From Vavraia culicis subsp. floridensis (taxonomy: Eukaryota > Microsporidia > Pleistophoridae), in NCBI RefSeq assembly GCF_000192795.1, contig NW_007360618.1, forward strand, positions 1 to 64,000: a stretch of DNA of 64,000 nucleotides, in the 5' to 3' direction. This document shows, piece after piece, positions 32,701-41,974 of the stretch. Every line of letters begins with the position of its first letter. Position 1 is the stretch's first letter. Both the position numbers and the translations under genes were made by a program. The notes below the pieces were generated by a model. The model was not told the DNA's origin and did not search any database. It worked only from the letters and a program-made list of their open reading frames with translations.

Positions 32701-33287
32701 AGCACACACATGCTGCTTAGATCGGGCGAGTACAGGAAGTAAATCAGATCATTCACCAGTGCCACATCTTTCACGTTATTCAAGTCTGCATAAATCTCAT
32801 GAAACCTGTGCAATCCCGTTTTCACCTTTCTGCCGCTTTTTAAATCGAAGTTTTCCAGAATTGCAGATTTATTTAAAGCGTTGGCATCACTCCTTGAAAG
32901 AACATGCATGCCAAACCTAAACCTGTCATAATGAATGTAAATGATGTCGTCATCAGCACGTATGAATGTGTTGATGCCCACCTCATCGATGTATATCAAC
33001 GATACCAGGTCGATATTTCCCGCGTTGTAGAGAACCTCGGTAATGTTGCCGTCCATGAACAGAATGAAAAGGTGGTTGCCAAAGCTCAGGATATCTTTGA
33101 TGGGCCTGAAAAGGTTCTTCTCCAGTATTTTGTGTACAGGGCTGTAAATCTTAATGATGCTGTTGTTGAACATAACCGTGTATGGCCATCTTTCACCGCT
33201 GTGTTCTACATTTGGATCGGTGTGTGCGAAGAAACACATGCCGTCGATGTTGTCGCAGAGCAGTCTGCGCTTGTAAATGAAGCTCAT
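29757..33287 (-). CDS. CFT1: CPSF160/Cft1-like polyadenylation factor subunit
   Basis: A 1,176-residue triple beta-propeller protein of the CPSF160/DDB1/SF3b130 superfamily, best matched to CPSF160 (Cft1), the scaffold of the mRNA cleavage and polyadenylation factor. The clearest stretch is C-terminal. LRGRILVFEVINV and KGPISCCAAVRGKIAV lead into IVAIAFYDLYMYAVSLAVIKNYIIVGDIM, which parallels CPSF160 'LTGIAFIDTQIYIHQL..VKNLILVADVM'. NGGEKLVKRQEF parallels 'FGGQRLLRRADF'. The N-terminal two-thirds is strongly diverged with acidic inserts. Length is slightly below the ~1,350-1,450 of homologues. CCCC lies four bases before the ATG. DDB1 and Rse1 share the fold and are less likely. Confidence 0.83.
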   Translation of the reverse strand: MSFIYKRRLLCDNIDGMCFFAHTDPNVEHSGERWPYTVMFNNSIIKIYSPVHKILEKNLFRPIKDILSFGNHLFILFMDGNITEVLYNAGNIDLVSLIYIDEVGINTFIRADDDIIYIHYDRFRFGMHVLSRSDANALNKSAILENFDLKSGRKVKTGLHRFHEIYADLNNVKDVALVNDLIYFLYSPDLSSMCVLIVDLCSFAVLKNIKVDSTAFKLFKLRDTAVVVLSERVLYFLWVDFVIFTYCIPFHELADQDDEFGNSDSTGLFNTAEVVVNNSIFIFNGDDKIYRLHLCYAGHHIQSISTSVQRSFHRYGSIRKVFEMSNFLFLILENHTALLLQPQFDSSPKAKKSILLSEMDDEIDLYNTRVQIDESAEIAEETEKSVHTYALIKTHHSFGDIRYIFECDADTNREYLIVTDRLIRYFDTFTFKFTRSHKIGNYKLLMKAKDLFVLTNGESSLFFRWIDSSMVEYSGMLSSNRKEKMVEAVTEEYTRDPNGKDVPAQTGTDKNAEEQMLEHKRVRIAQTVQNMSNSAEYITNQETMALFYFDDRLVQVTRTCINVLNEKKVPINADQVKYSKAHLFVREGKTLRIYSLTSLFNDVEDCATSYENVDSFSVNGPLFLLCESSGSASRIKLFSGENTLFCSDIHDFCNTLENGRTTPQSDHGSEDESTDVFRIDECLVYQYNDVVSMLLKSGHVVALYEGFITTNSLFYFVKRRNLISFHGHALYYTRNFVFIRNNFVILTCNNRVQRITNSFDCVLEDAGVMYGISKKNIVEFKPGASPMGCLQKVHSIKNIDKIIRDEANGVYIFTFLPKTFKTDDTHNTDENEEDNTLCKERQELVMSTLSFNKLSIFKLPENELVTDLKIMNLSDANGDYNNFVIVILSQRTSNEILRGRILVFEVINVIGDMVAKKTKKALKLLGSERTKGPISCCAAVRGKIAVSLATKLMVYECDRNSGIVAIAFYDLYMYAVSLAVIKNYIIVGDIMMGLHFVYFQSEPVKLHLLSKSDRIANLGSLDFFNAGESLFITGIDKTGKVQIFSFSPSNLYSNGGEKLVKRQEFETYACFQSIKTSSYRSYASFFSSQNFLIALSYTQKNYGKIHDVLRKYRETKNFFGVNLKYQHREVCYKECVYTDLLLNFFNEPLKYQKSICERSGHSYEKVLHIIEDFLKL

Positions 33288-34458
33288 TCTCGGGGTGCCA
33301 TTTTTGCAATTAATTTACGCGGCTCTTTTTTTCACTAAAAGCGCGTTTATTCATCTCTTCTGGTCGGCTGACCAGATAGCAAATGCTGCGACAAAGAGTT
33401 AGACCATGAATTAATGACTAATATTGGATCAGGAAAACGGAAAGGTGTTTGTTCCGTGGAGTGGTGAGTTGGTAGTAAATAAATGCATTTTCACTTAAAG
33501 AGAGTTAAGTTCTACGAGAGGTAACTGACTGACCAAATTGATAGCTTTAATCGCAGCACGCTCGTTCAACATCGTAGAATGATGGGGCTTGCCGTATTCG
33601 TTGCCTCTATTTTGGTAGCAGTACCAACGACAGATCGACAGCAAATACAAGTAATTGGAATAGGGGACGAGAAATTGAGCACCTTTAAAATTAACTCTGT
33701 AATCGGTGTTACATGCTCAATTTCCGTATTATATCCCTCGCCAAGGGAACTAAATGGTACCTACTATCATTTTCATTCAAATATTGTAGTATAGCAATGC
33801 TTGCTGTGCCTCTTCAACCAACTATCAGCACCATTCATTCGTTTAATAAAAACAAATTTGCCTTCTACTCCGATTGCATCATTTCTCAACATAGCACCCT
33901 CTTTTCATCAAAAGTACGTTTACTCATGTTCTCATACAACAACGCTCAAATAACGATGGCAAACTTGTTTACTGCTCCTGTTATACCACTTGACTCGTTA
34001 TTTTCTGTGCACGTTCTTGCCAATTTATCGCTATGATTGAAATGGTGGTACAGCTATTAAATTTAGTGTTTTTACTTTTTGTAGCTTTAATACGCTTTGC
34101 TATGTTGCTCTTCACATATTTTTTGTTAAATTTATCGGTGTTTGGATAGGTGATCGTAATTGAGTGCTGTTGATTGATTAATATGGAAGAACACACAAGC
34201 ACGATTGGCAGTAAATGAAACAAAAGGACAAGTTACAGTAATACTGTGCCAAGTTTTAAACTTTGGAATGTTGATCTTGGCTTGTTAACAACAGATATTA
34301 ACTCCTGTTGAACGGTTGACAGGCACATATTTACCTATTTAAACCGTGTTTGCGTGATTGTATCTAAAGATTGTGTTGAACCCTTGGCTCTACCACTGCA
34401 TCACCGCGCGTAATCAACAAAATGTGCGCACTTTAATTTTTGTCTTGACCTGCCCTTG
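33288..34458. other. Upstream region of divergent genes
   Basis: About 1.2 kb. It includes the hairpin at 33359-33376 close to the CPSF160 start. Two overlapping plus frames (33579-33794 starting MMGLAVFVASILVAV, and 33713-34036) look faintly like a frame-broken secreted protein but have no start signal or family match. Confidence 0.4.
33359..33376. repeat. Inverted repeat near CPSF160 start
   Basis: TCTGGTC (33359-33365) and GACCAGA (33370-33376) are exact reverse complements around GGCT. The left arm plus loop (TCTGGTCGGCT) resembles the TCTGGTCTGCT block of the dispersed element at 13052-13110. Confidence 0.5.
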
Positions 34459-35313
34459 ATGGAGTTTACGTGTCAGCGCCAGCTTTTTGGTGTATTTGAA
34501 TCACCGCTAGATTTTATAGAAGCATACGCGGAAATATACGACAACCAGAAAAAAGAGCCTATCAAGGTATTTTATGACGAAATTCCTTATTCTCAAGTCT
34601 TTGAACAGCAGATTTTGAACTCTCTATACGAGTGTAAGGACGAAACGATTTTCTTCAAAACTGAGAAACTAATAGACTCGATGAAACAAAGAGAGTTTTA
34701 CGATCATAGATTTTACGACCGATGTAAGGATCTATACATAAAGGGAGTGGCAGTTCTTTTAGACAATGTTGAAAACAGCCTGTTTAATGACGAGATATTG
34801 CTGGGACATATCAATTACCAGGTTTTTACGGAGGATACAAAATTACAGAAGAGAGAATTTGTAGAGAATGTCTTGAAACTGTACAAATTCACAAATTATA
34901 ACATCAACATAACCAACTTCCTTGTTTATCTGATGGAAAACAACTTTAAGAAAAGCCTTGGAAATATAAAAGCATTCGTTGATCAGATGTGCATACATAA
35001 GTACTATCTGCACGAGCTGAACAAAGCTTTGCTTGTTTTTCCAGAGAGCAAATTCAGGGATGAACGTGAGCTGTATAAGAAAATAAGTATATCTGAATAT
35101 CTTCTGGGTGCAGAAAGAGTACTTGAATATTCATTTGATGAATATTTTGTTCGTCTTTTAAGCGCCGTAAAGGTATTCATTGAATCGCAAGAACCAGACA
35201 ATGCGTATTTAATGATTATGAACCTGCTGAGCGAGCTCTCTCTCAGGGATATAGGTATCGATGAAAAGTTACTCGAAGGTATAAAGAACCTTGCCAAGTC
35301 CTTGCTTGTGTAA
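34459..35313 (+). CDS. Hypothetical helical protein
   Basis: A 284-residue protein that I do not recognise. It is rich in Glu, Lys, Leu, Phe and Tyr with no signal peptide, membrane span, cysteine cluster or repeat, and reads as a continuous series of amphipathic helices (for example VENVLKLYKF, NFLVYLMENNF, MIMNLLSEL). This suggests a helical scaffold or tethering-complex subunit, but no specific family. The start is well supported: CCC at 34453-34455, three bases before the ATG. AATAAA at 35351 follows the stop by 37 bases. Confidence 0.72.
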   Translation: MEFTCQRQLFGVFESPLDFIEAYAEIYDNQKKEPIKVFYDEIPYSQVFEQQILNSLYECKDETIFFKTEKLIDSMKQREFYDHRFYDRCKDLYIKGVAVLLDNVENSLFNDEILLGHINYQVFTEDTKLQKREFVENVLKLYKFTNYNINITNFLVYLMENNFKKSLGNIKAFVDQMCIHKYYLHELNKALLVFPESKFRDERELYKKISISEYLLGAERVLEYSFDEYFVRLLSAVKVFIESQEPDNAYLMIMNLLSELSLRDIGIDEKLLEGIKNLAKSLLV

Positions 35314-36496
35314 TTACAAATCGAATATAATAGCAAGAACAGAGTAAATGAATAAAGTTGAACATTGCAGTAACTTGATATTAAATGAAGTGAGATACGG
35401 TCGATGAGCATGTCTTGCTAACCTATGAACATGTCTAGTTTTACGTAGAACACTCAATACACATCAACTGATGCGTATGAAAAACATAACTCAAAACCAA
35501 ATATCAATTTTTATCCTCTTGTAGGATGTTCTGTATGCAAAAATGGTTGGAACAAAAAACATTTCATTGGTAAACTTCCTTTCTTGGTCATTGGTTTGTT
35601 CTTGGACATACTCTCCGTTCTCCCACTATTCTACTCCCAAATACGTGCTGTTTAGAACGAAGATAAATAAATTAATAACCTAAAGAAAAAATATATTTTA
35701 TAGAATGAATAAATAGGTTATTATTACGGTTTGTAAGTAAAAATAGCACAGTTTTTACAGTAGAATTCTCATCATGTGTACCACCTGCAAAAGGTCTTCT
35801 GTCTATAGTTTGTAGAACGTGTATTTCCACCATTCATTTCTCTTTGCCCACCGAAGCTGTTAAAGTTTGAGAAAGGGTCGGATATAAACAACTTGTCCCA
35901 CATCTTCGCATCTTTGTCGTGTGATAACCAAAAAACGATTATATCTCAAAATGGGAAAATTAACAAGTACTTCAACGACCTATCCGCAGGTAATATTGAA
36001 CCACATTACAACTTGTTCTTTATTAAGTTATTTACATGCTATGCCCTGTTTATTCCTTCTTTACTTGTGCTATGCTTTTATCAACAGCTGTATCATTTTG
36101 AATACAAGAGCAGTAATTAGCGCAGTTTTCAAGCGTTAACCTATAACAAATTCTTTTTTCATCATTTTAAAATTTTTTATGACACATGATACATCAGAAT
36201 CATGATATCTGCCTAAAAACCAAAATTTGATGGGTTTATAGTCGGAATGAAACACCAAGAGAGTTTTTGGTGCTTATATTTGCTGAATAAATGCGCTTTC
36301 ATTTGAAATAATAGCCACATACATTTAATATGAATCTGAAACATACATAACGAGATTTAATAATGTAATTACGGTTGGTACATATTTAATTAAACTATAA
36401 ATAACAAAATTGGAAGAATATGTGCACCCGTAACTGCCTATCTTGCTATCGCCTTTATCATTTCCAGCATTTAAAAGGACCAAAAAAATAAAAATA
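35314..36496. other. Intergenic region
   Basis: About 1.2 kb, A/T-rich. Overlapping frames of about 75 codons at 35893-36139 lack an ATG signal or homology. The AATAAA at 35351 belongs to the left gene. Confidence 0.45.
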
Positions 36497-38320
36497 ATGA
36501 AAGTTGAGTGGCAGCATGTTCATGTCAGACTGGTAGTAAAGCAGAAAAATTCTTCAAGACAGGCACTTAACATATTATCGGATATGTGTGGTTGGACAGA
36601 AGAGGGATTGCTGGCTGTTATAGGTCCAAGTGGATGTGGAAAGACCACGTTTCTGCGCATGCTGGCTGGTCGCGTCCCGCAAGATTCATTTACATCCGGA
36701 TATGTTCACTACGACGGGAAGATGAGGAATATTTGTCAGTGGCTGGAAAAGATGGCTTACATAGGACAGCGCGATGTTGTTTACGAGCACCTCATAGCGA
36801 AAGACCATGTGATGTATTCGGCCCTGTTCAATCGGAACAAAATCGAAGACTTGGACCAGAAAATTCAAATTTTGTTTGACAAGCTGGATATGACGAAATG
36901 CATGCACAAAACGATGGATAAATTGTCAAATGGCGAAAGGAAAAGAGTGTTAATTGCCATGGAACTGATTAGGGAGCCGGACGTAATAATCATGGATGAA
37001 CCAACAAGCGGTCTGGACAGTACAAGTGCGTTTTATCTTGTCAAATTTTTGAAAGAGTTCGCAATGAGCGGCAAAATTGTGATCTGCAGCATACATCAGC
37101 CAGATGAAAGGGTTATCAACCTGTTTGACAAGGTAATGGTGTTAAACATGGGGAAAACCGTTTTCTTCGGCGAAAAGAAAATCTGCGAAGAACTTTTGAG
37201 CAGACATGAAATTGTGAGAAATCCGCTTCTGTCATTTTCGACGCACATGATGGAACTGTGCTGGTTTGAAAATGATGGATATGATGCCGCTGCTTCTATG
37301 ATCAAACTGGAAAGAATTTTCCGTGAGAACCAGGTCAAATATGAAAAGAGTATTGGCGAGATTTCGCATTTCAAGTCCAAAGATGATTTGTACATGAACA
37401 TACAATTTAGTCCTTATCACGTCTTTTTTTTAGTGAAACGGTCGATGTGTGCGCGTTTCAATAACAAATTGTCTTTTCTGCATGTTATTGTGTTCAATTT
37501 ACCGCTGCTTTTCTTTATCATTTTTGTGAAATTTTCGTTGGCTGGTATATCCGAATTTCAGTATAATTCTGGAAAGATCCTGTTCTACTGTGATGACTCT
37601 TTTCAAACGTTCGACAAATTCTACTCTTCAATGTTTACGCTAATAAGCACATCCATCATGTATCTAAACATAAATGATCTACCAAAGATATCAAACGAGC
37701 TTGCTGCGAACCGCTACTCTGTTATTTCGTATTATTTTGGAAGCATATTCGATGGAATGGCTATCTTTATACCGTCTACCATACTGGGTTTGCTTTCTAT
37801 GTACATCTTCATAGACAGTATTTTTGATCTGAAGTTCGCGTTCCTGTCAATTTTATTTCTCTTAACCTCATGTCTTAACCTGTACTTTTTTAAGAACGTC
37901 TTTACAAGTCCGGTAGCCAAAATTCTTGTGTCGTTCGTATGTTTTATGGTTGGGTTTCTACTCCGGAAAGCGATGAATTATTTGGCGCCCCTGGAACAGC
38001 ACAGTATAATCCGGCATCTGTTGCAGGGAATCATATGCGTCCTAGTTCCATCCTTTCTGCAGGTGAGTACCGTAATGCGTGTGCTATCTGAGAACCAAAT
38101 AAGCAAGTGGCTGAGTAAGTGTTCTGGTAAAGAGAATTTGCTGCCGCTATATTTCATGGAGTGCAAAAGAATGTGCGAAAAAAACGAGCCCTACTCATCA
38201 AATGTATCTTTGCGCATTTCATTAATTTGTTTTGCCTTGTTATTCTACGTTGTAGCAGGCATTGCTGCACTGTGGAGGACAATTTGCCCAAAACTTAGGA
38301 TGCGTTTAAGTAAAAGATAA
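36497..38320 (+). CDS. ABCG-type half ABC transporter
   Basis: A 607-residue half-transporter with ATPase domain first and membrane domain second, the ABCG (White) order; it must dimerise to export lipids or small molecules. Seen motifs: Walker A GPSGCGKTT (about 42-50), signature LSNGERKR (about 142), Walker B VIIMDEPTSGLDS (about 163-175) and the switch histidine in CSIHQPD. About six hydrophobic segments lie between residue 325 and the end, including VIVFNLPLLFFIIFVKF and LICFALLFYVVAGIAAL. The usual signature LSGGE is LSNGE. Substrate cannot be predicted. Microsporidia keep several such transporters. The frame is open upstream without ATG; no CCC run adjoins this start. Confidence 0.9.
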   Translation: MKVEWQHVHVRLVVKQKNSSRQALNILSDMCGWTEEGLLAVIGPSGCGKTTFLRMLAGRVPQDSFTSGYVHYDGKMRNICQWLEKMAYIGQRDVVYEHLIAKDHVMYSALFNRNKIEDLDQKIQILFDKLDMTKCMHKTMDKLSNGERKRVLIAMELIREPDVIIMDEPTSGLDSTSAFYLVKFLKEFAMSGKIVICSIHQPDERVINLFDKVMVLNMGKTVFFGEKKICEELLSRHEIVRNPLLSFSTHMMELCWFENDGYDAAASMIKLERIFRENQVKYEKSIGEISHFKSKDDLYMNIQFSPYHVFFLVKRSMCARFNNKLSFLHVIVFNLPLLFFIIFVKFSLAGISEFQYNSGKILFYCDDSFQTFDKFYSSMFTLISTSIMYLNINDLPKISNELAANRYSVISYYFGSIFDGMAIFIPSTILGLLSMYIFIDSIFDLKFAFLSILFLLTSCLNLYFFKNVFTSPVAKILVSFVCFMVGFLLRKAMNYLAPLEQHSIIRHLLQGIICVLVPSFLQVSTVMRVLSENQISKWLSKCSGKENLLPLYFMECKRMCEKNEPYSSNVSLRISLICFALLFYVVAGIAALWRTICPKLRMRLSKR

Positions 38321-39059
38321 CATTATCGGGTAAGTATTGCATTCTTTTTTGCACGGCATCATTGATTATATGTTGATTATGAAAGGCGTATTCTACAACC
38401 TTATACGTTCTACAGGTACCACGATAAAGTTTCAACCGCTAATTGAACCACGTGGTCACGAAATACCACTCCTTAGGCCTGGTGGAGGTGTTCGAATATC
38501 ATTTATGATAAGGAAAGTAAATATGGCATCAAAATGAAAGAATAGGTAATATTTGGTGGAGATACAATAAAATGCCAATTATTAGCTAAATTATCTTTGG
38601 AAAAAACTAAATATGGTGATTAGAACATTAGAAAGGTTTTAATTGTTTGTTATGGCAGTAAAACGTGTAGAATATCCTATTTAGTGCAATTGTCGCGTAC
38701 AATGGCACATTGTTAATTGCAAGGGTACCTCAGATCGAGGTTAATTGGAGCGCTACAAGCGCACAGAATAAAGATAAGAATTTGTTGTTAAATGGCTCAG
38801 TAACAGTGCGTTATTCGTGGCAGACCTATTTGTTCACTAGCCATTATACCTAGCTGGATAGGTTCAGTACCAAAATTAAGATTGAAGACCTGTTAAATAC
38901 AACGCCACCGCTTTGATGTTGCGAAATTGTAATTAACTCATAAACACACCATAATAATATGTAATAATGGTTTTCCTCCATTGCACTGCAATAACGCCGT
39001 CTCATGTTTGCTTTCGTGATCACCTTACGTTTCATTTTGATCTTCTTTTTCCATCCCTC
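38321..39059. other. Intergenic region
   Basis: About 740 bases. A plus frame to 38537 contains PLLRPGGGVRISFMI, which looks protein-like but lacks a start signal or family match. No gene is called. Confidence 0.4.
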
Positions 39060-39698
39060 ATGGTCCGGTATATCACACAGAAAGAAGCAATCGCAATTGA
39101 CGAGGCATTGTTAGAGACAGGTTACGACATCAATTCATTGATAGAAGTGGCTGGACTGTGTGCATTCGATGTGATAACTGCAATACTTAAGGAGAGGGAA
39201 GATGGTATACACGATATTCTCGTGGTATGTGGGCCTGGTAATAATGGGTCAGATGGGTTGGTCATCGCTAGGTGCCTGAAACTCTCAGGTTATAACGTTA
39301 CGGTGTTCTACAAAAGGTTAAAACACCAAAATTTGGTTAATATAGCCAAAAATGTGGGTGTGGCATTCACGACCGACTGGCCAAAAGATGTACATCGATA
39401 TGGATGTATTATCGATGCTATGTTCGGGTTTTCCTTTAAGCCGCCGCTGAGAGAGCCGTTTTCTTCCATCGTTGAGTGTATTTCTGAACACAGCAACGTT
39501 CTATCGATAGATGTTCCGAGTGGATATGAGATAGATAATGAAGATGCTAAATACTCGTTTGTTCCCAGGCATGTGGTGTGTTTTGTGGCTCCAAAGGTGT
39601 GCACAAAGATGTGCAGGTCGATCTTCATCACACGGTGCTTTGTTCCCAGGTACATTTACGATGATGACAACGATTATTCCAGATTTAAAAGAGTTTAA
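39060..39698 (+). CDS. NAXE: NAD(P)HX epimerase (YjeF_N)
   Basis: A 212-residue YjeF N-terminal domain enzyme. It epimerises damaged hydrated NADH/NADPH so that the partner dehydratase can repair it. Signature segments in order: YITQKEAIAIDE, the nucleotide-binding CGPGNNGSDGLVIARCL, IIDAMFGFSFKPPLREPF, LSIDVPSGYEID with the catalytic-site Asp, and VCFVAPK. Length equals the isolated epimerase domain, without a fused dehydratase or an Edc3-type LSm region. CCC at 39055-39057, two bases before the ATG, fixes the start and removes a 31-codon upstream extension, so no targeting peptide is evident and a cytosolic location is likely. Confidence 0.93.
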   Translation: MVRYITQKEAIAIDEALLETGYDINSLIEVAGLCAFDVITAILKEREDGIHDILVVCGPGNNGSDGLVIARCLKLSGYNVTVFYKRLKHQNLVNIAKNVGVAFTTDWPKDVHRYGCIIDAMFGFSFKPPLREPFSSIVECISEHSNVLSIDVPSGYEIDNEDAKYSFVPRHVVCFVAPKVCTKMCRSIFITRCFVPRYIYDDDNDYSRFKRV

Positions 39699-39918
39699 CC
39701 TGTGTTTACGTGTCCATTAAAGTAACATGATCATAAATAGGCCTTTCTCTATTCTCAGATCGCATTTTGTTCGATTTGTGCGATACGCACGGTAGGTCCT
39801 TATTCATCTGCAGATAATCGTAAAATTGCAGGCAGCAACAACGACAGAACTTTTTCTTTGTTACGTTTTTTCGTGTATGCGCCGAACAAAAGCACGGATG
39901 ACTGTGGCAACCCTTCAC

Positions 39919-40428
39919 ATGACATTCTCACATATCGATCAATTCATAAATGATTATCGCAACGAAAAAAATACACGCAAACTCCTGCCATACCGTGAAG
40001 AAACGGTGAGTCATTTGCGAGAGCTGATTAAATCTCAGGAAGAGTATGTGGGTTCACTGGGGGAGCACAAATTGCTTAAAGCGTTATACGAACAAGAACT
40101 GGAAAGGATAAAATACGTTTTAACAGACTATCTGAAAATTCGCCTGATGAAACTGCAAAAGAACTTTTATATCGACAGCGAGTACCTGTCAGAGTATGAA
40201 AGGGTGTTCTACCAGAAATTAGTTGATAAATTCAAGGAATACGATGTATTTGTGGAACAGAAGGAGGAATACGATGATTATGAATGCGTAGGTTTCATCG
40301 CATTGGTAGACATCGGCAACATAGTGATCGACAGCAATCGAGTAGATGTGCTTGCAGGTGATTTTTTCGTTGCCCAACTAGCGGATGTTAAGCATTTATT
40401 GCTAGATCGTAAAATCATGTTGGTGTAA
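39919..40428 (+). CDS. SLD5: GINS complex subunit Sld5
   Basis: A 169-residue GINS subunit, part of the CMG replicative helicase (Cdc45-MCM-GINS) that unwinds DNA at forks. The central helix QELERIKYVLTDYLKIRLMKLQ is the Sld5 signature ('ELERIKYLLRSYLR.RL.KIE'). The C-terminal B-domain FIALVDIGNIVIDSNRV and the ending LLLDRKIMLV match 'DIGN...' and the '.L.DGKVELI' end. Length is about three-quarters of the usual 220. CCC at 39911-39913 precedes this ATG by five bases; earlier in-frame ATGs give a sequence without similarity. The gene lies 220 bases downstream of the NAXE gene on the same strand. Confidence 0.85.
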   Translation: MTFSHIDQFINDYRNEKNTRKLLPYREETVSHLRELIKSQEEYVGSLGEHKLLKALYEQELERIKYVLTDYLKIRLMKLQKNFYIDSEYLSEYERVFYQKLVDKFKEYDVFVEQKEEYDDYECVGFIALVDIGNIVIDSNRVDVLAGDFFVAQLADVKHLLLDRKIMLV

Positions 40429-41974
40429 TCCGGCTTGTGATAAACTACCCAAAGAACGATAAATAATGCTGCCAATAGCACTTTAGAACACCTTGCATGT
40501 TTTGTAAACTCAATAAACACTATAGCTGTTTTATTAACAAATTCTTACTTTTTACAATTCCTGTTGCATACAAGGGGTATGTCGTTTGGTGTTGGTGTGA
40601 GAAGAGGTGTTTTCAACCGAGAGCTGTTGAAAACAAGTAAATTACGTCATATTTTATAATTAAAAGTAATTTACTTACCTTTTTACACCTTAAGTTGGAT
40701 TAAAAAAAGAGAATTTATTTGTTCTGTTGCGCGCTATCAATTGAAAGTAAGTAAATCAGTTTTCGTAAAACTGACAGGTAGAGAGCATCATTACCGTAGC
40801 AGCTATTCACTATTAACAAAAATACCATAAAAAGGAAACAATCTCACAGCAAATTTGTTCCTCTGGTACTTTTGTATGAGAAGGAAAATAAACACACTTT
40901 GAACTAAAAAATGTAATTTGATCGTAAATCGTTATTTGGTCTTTTTTGTTCAGCATATACTTATAGTTTTGCTTTTTGTTGCCTTTTTCATATCGGAGTG
41001 AGTTGTTTTAGCTATATATTCTACAAATATACGGTTTAGTTCGTATTTTTCTTCAATTGTTTGTTATCGAACAGTACATCTCAAAGAATGCACTCAAATT
41101 TTTTATAAGAACTGTACCTTTTCTTCAGTATTAGACGGTAACTGCACCATTGCAGACGAACGTATCCAAACTCGTGTATTTGTATATCGGCGAAATACGG
41201 TTTAATGAACCGGTAGATTCATAGATACAACATTATTGGTCATTGTCTGTATCACAGGACAACAGAATTTGTTCGAATACTGCACTAAGTAAGAATATGT
41301 AAACATGTATCTGGTGATAACTGTCCGGAACAACAACGAATAGGTTTACCGTGTCACAAAGTGAGTTAAAAATAATTTGTACCAAAAATTAAGACAGATT
41401 ATTGCGCTCATTCTGTGGCAATAAAACCTGAAAATTGAAAAATTCGTGTCAAAGAATGTATGTGGTGTAATGCCAACCTTGTTGGTAATCCAAATAATGT
41501 AATTTGTTTTTGCCACTATTACGGGCAAAATGATGTTTTGTTCGCATGTCATTTTTGGCAGACATTCCTATAATGATAAGAATCAACATTAAAGCAGGTG
41601 ACAGGTTGATAAAAAAGCATTTTTTATGTGTATCCGTTACAACGCTTCTTGTTACACGTTTTTACAGACAGGTTTGCTGTTATTTTTAGTTTCGCTCGTT
41701 TTCAACATGGAGAAGATTTGTAAGGCAATCCGTTACAAGCCGACAATTTCCCACCATCTCACGTGCAGTACACCGGGCCAGGTGTGAATCGAAGTATTTA
41801 AAGATTTGGTAGTTTTCATTTTACAATTTAGCAGCGAATCTAGAACGTAAACTTTTATTTATCATGAAAACTTCCTTTCAAAATCAAGAAAAGTACCAAC
41901 CCGATAACATCAAACGTCATATTCTACATCTGTTATCATTAAAAAAGTATAAAAGCAATGTCTTAGGTGCCGAT
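40429..41974. other. Long intergenic region with inverted repeat
   Basis: About 1.5 kb, A/T-rich, containing a perfect 11-bp inverted repeat at 40635-40676. The hexokinase frame is open from an in-frame ATG at 41864. No other gene is supported. Confidence 0.45.
40635..40676. repeat. Perfect 11-bp inverted repeat
   Basis: AAGTAAATTAC (40635-40645) and GTAATTTACTT (40666-40676) are exact reverse complements around a 20-base A/T-rich spacer, about 200 bases past the Sld5 stop. It could fold in RNA or be a remnant of a short inverted-repeat element. Confidence 0.55.

Noticed and set aside
33579..34036. Two overlapping plus-strand frames, the first with a signal-peptide-like start
   Set aside because: A frame-broken secreted protein was considered, but there is no CCC/GGG start signal, no homopolymer at the join and no recognisable family.
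38337..38537. Frame containing PLLRPGGGVRISFMI downstream of the ABC transporter
   Set aside because: Looks slightly protein-like but lacks a start signal, has a weak N-terminus and matches no family.
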